From CAZABS01 sp964483635 (GTDB lineage: Bacteria > Patescibacteriota > Minisyncoccia > Moranbacterales > UBA1568): a stretch of 25,968 bases of DNA. Of the stretch, positions 24,127 through 25,968 are shown in pieces. The stretch is from assembly GCA_964483635.1 (NCBI GenBank), contig CAZABS010000010.1:1-25968 (forward strand), read 5' to 3'. Numbering within the stretch: position 1 is the first letter of the stretch; every line of letters begins with the position of its first letter. A model generated the notes under the pieces. It searched no databases, was not told the origin of the DNA, and worked only from the letters and a program-made list of their open reading frames with translations. Position numbers and translations under genes: made by a program.

Positions 24127-25074
24127 TTAGGGGGTGGGTATGGTGGGCTCGGATGTGACGGTGCGGAGTGGAGGCACATGTGGACTTAAGGGTGGGGTTG
24201 GAGTGGTACCGCGAATACTCTGTCGAATTCGAACAATAATGAGAGTAATTACCAAGATAGCTGAGAATCCGTAAATCCATATCATCCACCAGGCGAGCGT
24301 GTCAGTACCAGCGAAAATTCCATGTCCTAAGAAGAGGAGATATCCCAAAAAACTCACATAGTGTGTGAGGCGCCATGCGCGTTGAGAGAGATGACTCTTG
24401 AAATGTGAGGTCAAAATAAGAAGAAGCATGCCATAGAGGGCGAGCACCCCGAGACCAACCGTCCATTGGAGCGAAAATCCCAGTGCGGTTGGAAAGGGTC
24501 GCTCGAGTGAAAACGGTAAGAATATATCAATCCATTGGAGCCGAATATATTTGTCAAAAATGAAACTGACGATATGAACGATGGTGGCGAGAAGGGCTGC
24601 CCAGGAGAAGAAACGATGCATTTCATAGTTGAGTGCTGGCGCAATGAAACGAATGGCCAATCGTGTTGACATGAGGAGTCCATTGATTACCACGAGTGAG
24701 AGAAGAATGAACGCAAAAATCCCACTGGCACGTCCGATATACCAGGCAAGAGAATCAGTCCGAGCCAGTGGCTCCCCGAGAGCGGCGTTGAAATTGGAGA
24801 GCTGAGAGTCTGTTTTTTCAAGCGGACTGGTCTGATCGAGAATCTCTTGACCGTCTGGGACGCCATCGCCATCGGTATCGTAGACTGTCGGATCAGTCTG
24901 ATACAGGGTTTGTTCTGCCTCGTCAGACAAACCATCGAGATCGGTATCTTGAATGGCAGAAAAAAGAGTATGAGAGGAGAGAGAAAACAGCGTGATCGTC
25001 AGCGTCAAAAAAAGCGCCGGCACCATCCAGCGCGACCAACAATTCCCTCGGTGTGGTTTAGACTGATTCTTCAT
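24127..25074 (-). CDS. Ferric-reductase-like haem membrane protein with N-terminal type-3 (T3) repeats
   Basis: Probable b-type cytochrome of the ferric-reductase transmembrane family (as in MsrQ, FRE and NOX). A signal or anchor helix (about 17-38) is followed by Ca2+-binding T3-type repeats DTDLDGLSDEAE and DTDGDGVPDGQE (43-77). Then come about six membrane helices (111-290). Histidines 153 and 167, and 238 and 251, have spacings of 14 and 13, exactly the spacing of the two haem-ligand pairs in NOX-type enzymes. There is no FAD or NAD(P)H domain; the C-terminus is a Pro/Thr-rich tail. Any electron donor must therefore be another protein. I choose the ATG at 25074 because it precedes the signal helix; it overlaps the upstream gene by 17 bp. 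Total 315 residues. Function in redox or metal handling is inferred. Confidence 0.85.
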   Translation of the reverse strand: MKNQSKPHRGNCWSRWMVPALFLTLTITLFSLSSHTLFSAIQDTDLDGLSDEAEQTLYQTDPTVYDTDGDGVPDGQEILDQTSPLEKTDSQLSNFNAALGEPLARTDSLAWYIGRASGIFAFILLSLVVINGLLMSTRLAIRFIAPALNYEMHRFFSWAALLATIVHIVSFIFDKYIRLQWIDIFLPFSLERPFPTALGFSLQWTVGLGVLALYGMLLLILTSHFKSHLSQRAWRLTHYVSFLGYLLFLGHGIFAGTDTLAWWMIWIYGFSAILVITLIIVRIRQSIRGTTPTPPLSPHVPPLRTVTSEPTIPTP

Positions 25075-25555
25075 AGGTATCGATGAGACCGTTCTGGTTG
25101 GCATCCTCGGCATCATCTACAAAGGTGAAATCATCACGATCGAAATGGCGATCAAACACATCGGGGACACCATCACGATCACTATCGTTGAAATATTTTT
25201 CTTGGTGCACGAGGGGATCTGGATCAAGCCCATCCACAAGCTCATCTCCATCGGAGTCTGTTGCATAGGCTGGATCAGTGACGATGACCGTGCGCTGCAC
25301 TGGTTGGTATTCGACCGTTTCAATAATTTCGGTCTTTGTTTTGGTGGACGAACTCGTTTCATATTCATCTTCATCTTCGTCCTCATCCTCCTCATCTTCA
25401 TCTTCGTCCTCATCCTCCTCATCTTCATCGTCATCAGCGAGCGCAGTGGGAATGACGAACTGAGAGAATGTTTGTTGGGGGAGAAAGTGGAAACCAACGA
25501 GGAGCCCTCCTATGAGGATGGGAAGGGAAAGGATCCGTAAGAACAGAGTAAACAT
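25058..25555 (-). CDS. Secreted acidic protein with T3-type calcium-binding repeats
   Basis: A 165-residue secreted protein of no named family. The signal peptide covers residues 1-40 and ends ALA, a good cleavage site. Residues 41-64 are an unbroken run of 24 Asp/Glu. Then follow a Ser/Thr/Lys-rich linker and three T3 or EF-hand-like calcium loops: DSDGDELVDGLDPD (100-113), NDSDRDGVPDVFD (123-135) and DANQNGLIDTYEE (151-163). Similar loops occur in the next protein, which overlaps this gene by 17 bp, so the two probably act together outside the cell. A polyanionic calcium- or metal-binding role is inferred from composition. The gene begins 10 bp after the preceding membrane-protein gene, in the same operon. 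Confidence 0.82.
   Translation of the reverse strand: MFTLFLRILSLPILIGGLLVGFHFLPQQTFSQFVIPTALADDDEDEEDEDEDEDEEDEDEDEDEYETSSSTKTKTEIIETVEYQPVQRTVIVTDPAYATDSDGDELVDGLDPDPLVHQEKYFNDSDRDGVPDVFDRHFDRDDFTFVDDAEDANQNGLIDTYEESV
25364..25435 (-). repeat. 27-bp tandem repeat encoding the Asp/Glu run
   Basis: Two perfect 27-bp units (25370-25396 and 25397-25423) with partial copies on both sides encode the acidic tract. The unit is nine codons, so changes in copy number stay in frame and would alter the length of the acidic run. Confidence 0.9.
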
Positions 25556-25565
25556 ACGAGGTCAA

Positions 25566-25967
25566 TTAAGAAGTTTTGGTCGAGCGAGAACTTTTCGGTT
25601 TGCTGGAGGTGCTGGCTGGAACGGTGACTTTCTTTTGGACAACAACTGGTTGATTTACGGTCTCAACTTTGGTTGTTTGATGAGCTTTCACTTGGGCTGG
25701 TTGATCCTGTAAGAGGGTCTCGTATTGGGCTTTGGCAGCATCCATTGATTCGATGTAGGTCTTTCGCTGTGCCTCAATATTTTCGTAATACTTCGCTCGC
25801 TCTTCGTTGGTTACCTCGAGATTGGAGAGGTACGCTTTGCGACTTGCGGCAATCTGAGAGGCGTTTTTGGCATATTCAACCACGACAATGGTCATGAGCG
25901 GCACGAAAAAAGCCAAAACGGTGATGACAGAAAGCCAAACACGAGTTTTTGTATAAGGGGAAGGCAT
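25566..25967 (-). CDS. Single-pass membrane protein with coiled-coil stalk and Lys/Ser tail, unrecognised
   Basis: I do not recognise this 133-residue protein. One hydrophobic helix spans about 10-30 (VWLSVITVLAFFVPLMTIVVV), preceded by a short basic N-terminus. Residues 31-90 are highly charged and predicted helical with spaced hydrophobics, suggesting a coiled-coil stalk. The rest is a Val/Gln/Pro stretch and a basic Ser/Thr/Lys tail (SSKPKSSRSTKTS). It starts one base inside the right window edge, so its promoter and ribosome site are unseen. It stands 10 bp upstream of the acidic T3 gene and is likely the first or an internal gene of that operon. The basic tail could pair with the acidic run of its neighbour; that is speculation. 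Confidence 0.75.
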   Translation of the reverse strand: MPSPYTKTRVWLSVITVLAFFVPLMTIVVVEYAKNASQIAASRKAYLSNLEVTNEERAKYYENIEAQRKTYIESMDAAKAQYETLLQDQPAQVKAHQTTKVETVNQPVVVQKKVTVPASTSSKPKSSRSTKTS

Positions 25968-25968
25968 A

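Noticed and set aside
25364..25435. Short regular repeats suggesting a CRISPR array
   Set aside because: The units abut with no spacers and encode an acidic protein tract in frame.
1..25968. Alternative genetic code (TGA read as glycine, as in Gracilibacteria/SR1)
   Set aside because: TGA ends znuA and znuC exactly at conserved C-termini with overlapping starts, and no gene needs TGA read-through.
1..25968. tRNA, rRNA, insertion sequences or phage genes
   Set aside because: I looked for tRNA T-loop motifs, transposase motifs and terminal inverted repeats on both strands and found none I can support.

Overview
Organism and assembly. The window reads as a bacterial scaffold with standard code (TGA ends several genes) and roughly 45-48% GC, except one GC-rich gene. 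The content is a PilB-type ATPase, a bifunctional Rel, dprA-topA, a lone groEL, a fermentative D-lactate dehydrogenase, a very large extracellular LamG/propeller/FnIII protein beside a LolD/FtsX-type ABC pair, and thrombospondin-type-3 (T3) proteins. Few genes have a Shine-Dalgarno site. This fits a member of the Candidate Phyla Radiation (Patescibacteria), perhaps near Moranbacteria; that placement is my inference, not something the sequence proves. Four runs of exactly 100 N (1956-2055, 4165-4264, 8180-8279, 13768-13867) are scaffold gaps of unknown true length and cut four genes.

Layout, left to right. A terminator (16-64) ends an unseen gene; then ychF (256-1308). From an extended -10 promoter at 1310-1339 runs a surface cluster on the + strand: a secreted or anchored giant protein seen in three pieces (LamG piece 1399-1955, twelve propeller-like repeats 2056-4164, FnIII-type array 4265-7099), an ABC ATPase with a long disordered N-terminus (7110-8177), and an FtsX/MacB-type permease (8280-10109, 5' end in a gap). 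Next is groEL (10298-11947), with a near-consensus promoter overlapped by a CIRCE operator, then a hairpin terminator and pilB (12035-13767, 3' end in a gap). pilB converges with rel (13868-15336, minus, 3' end in the same gap).

Divergent from rel, through overlapping promoters, lies an unrecognised secreted 12-cysteine protein (15442-16386) whose GC content is far above its neighbours; it ends in its own terminator. Then comes a compact zinc-uptake operon: a Fur/Zur-type repressor (16478-16906) whose promoter contains a perfect 17-bp palindrome, followed by znuA, znuC and znuB with 4-bp overlaps between the last three (16926-19461).

The rest is on the minus strand, listed in transcription order from the right edge: a membrane coiled-coil protein (25967-25566), a secreted acidic T3-repeat protein (25555-25058), a T3-repeat plus ferric-reductase-like haem membrane protein (25074-24127), a possible 56-residue membrane peptide (24085-23915), D-lactate dehydrogenase (23934-22930), dprA (22866-21730) and topA (21670-19499).

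Most interesting parts: the giant surface protein with its ABC partner; the T3/haem membrane module; the self-regulated zinc operon; the foreign-looking cysteine-rich secreted protein; and several promoters placed so close to start codons that leaderless transcripts are likely.
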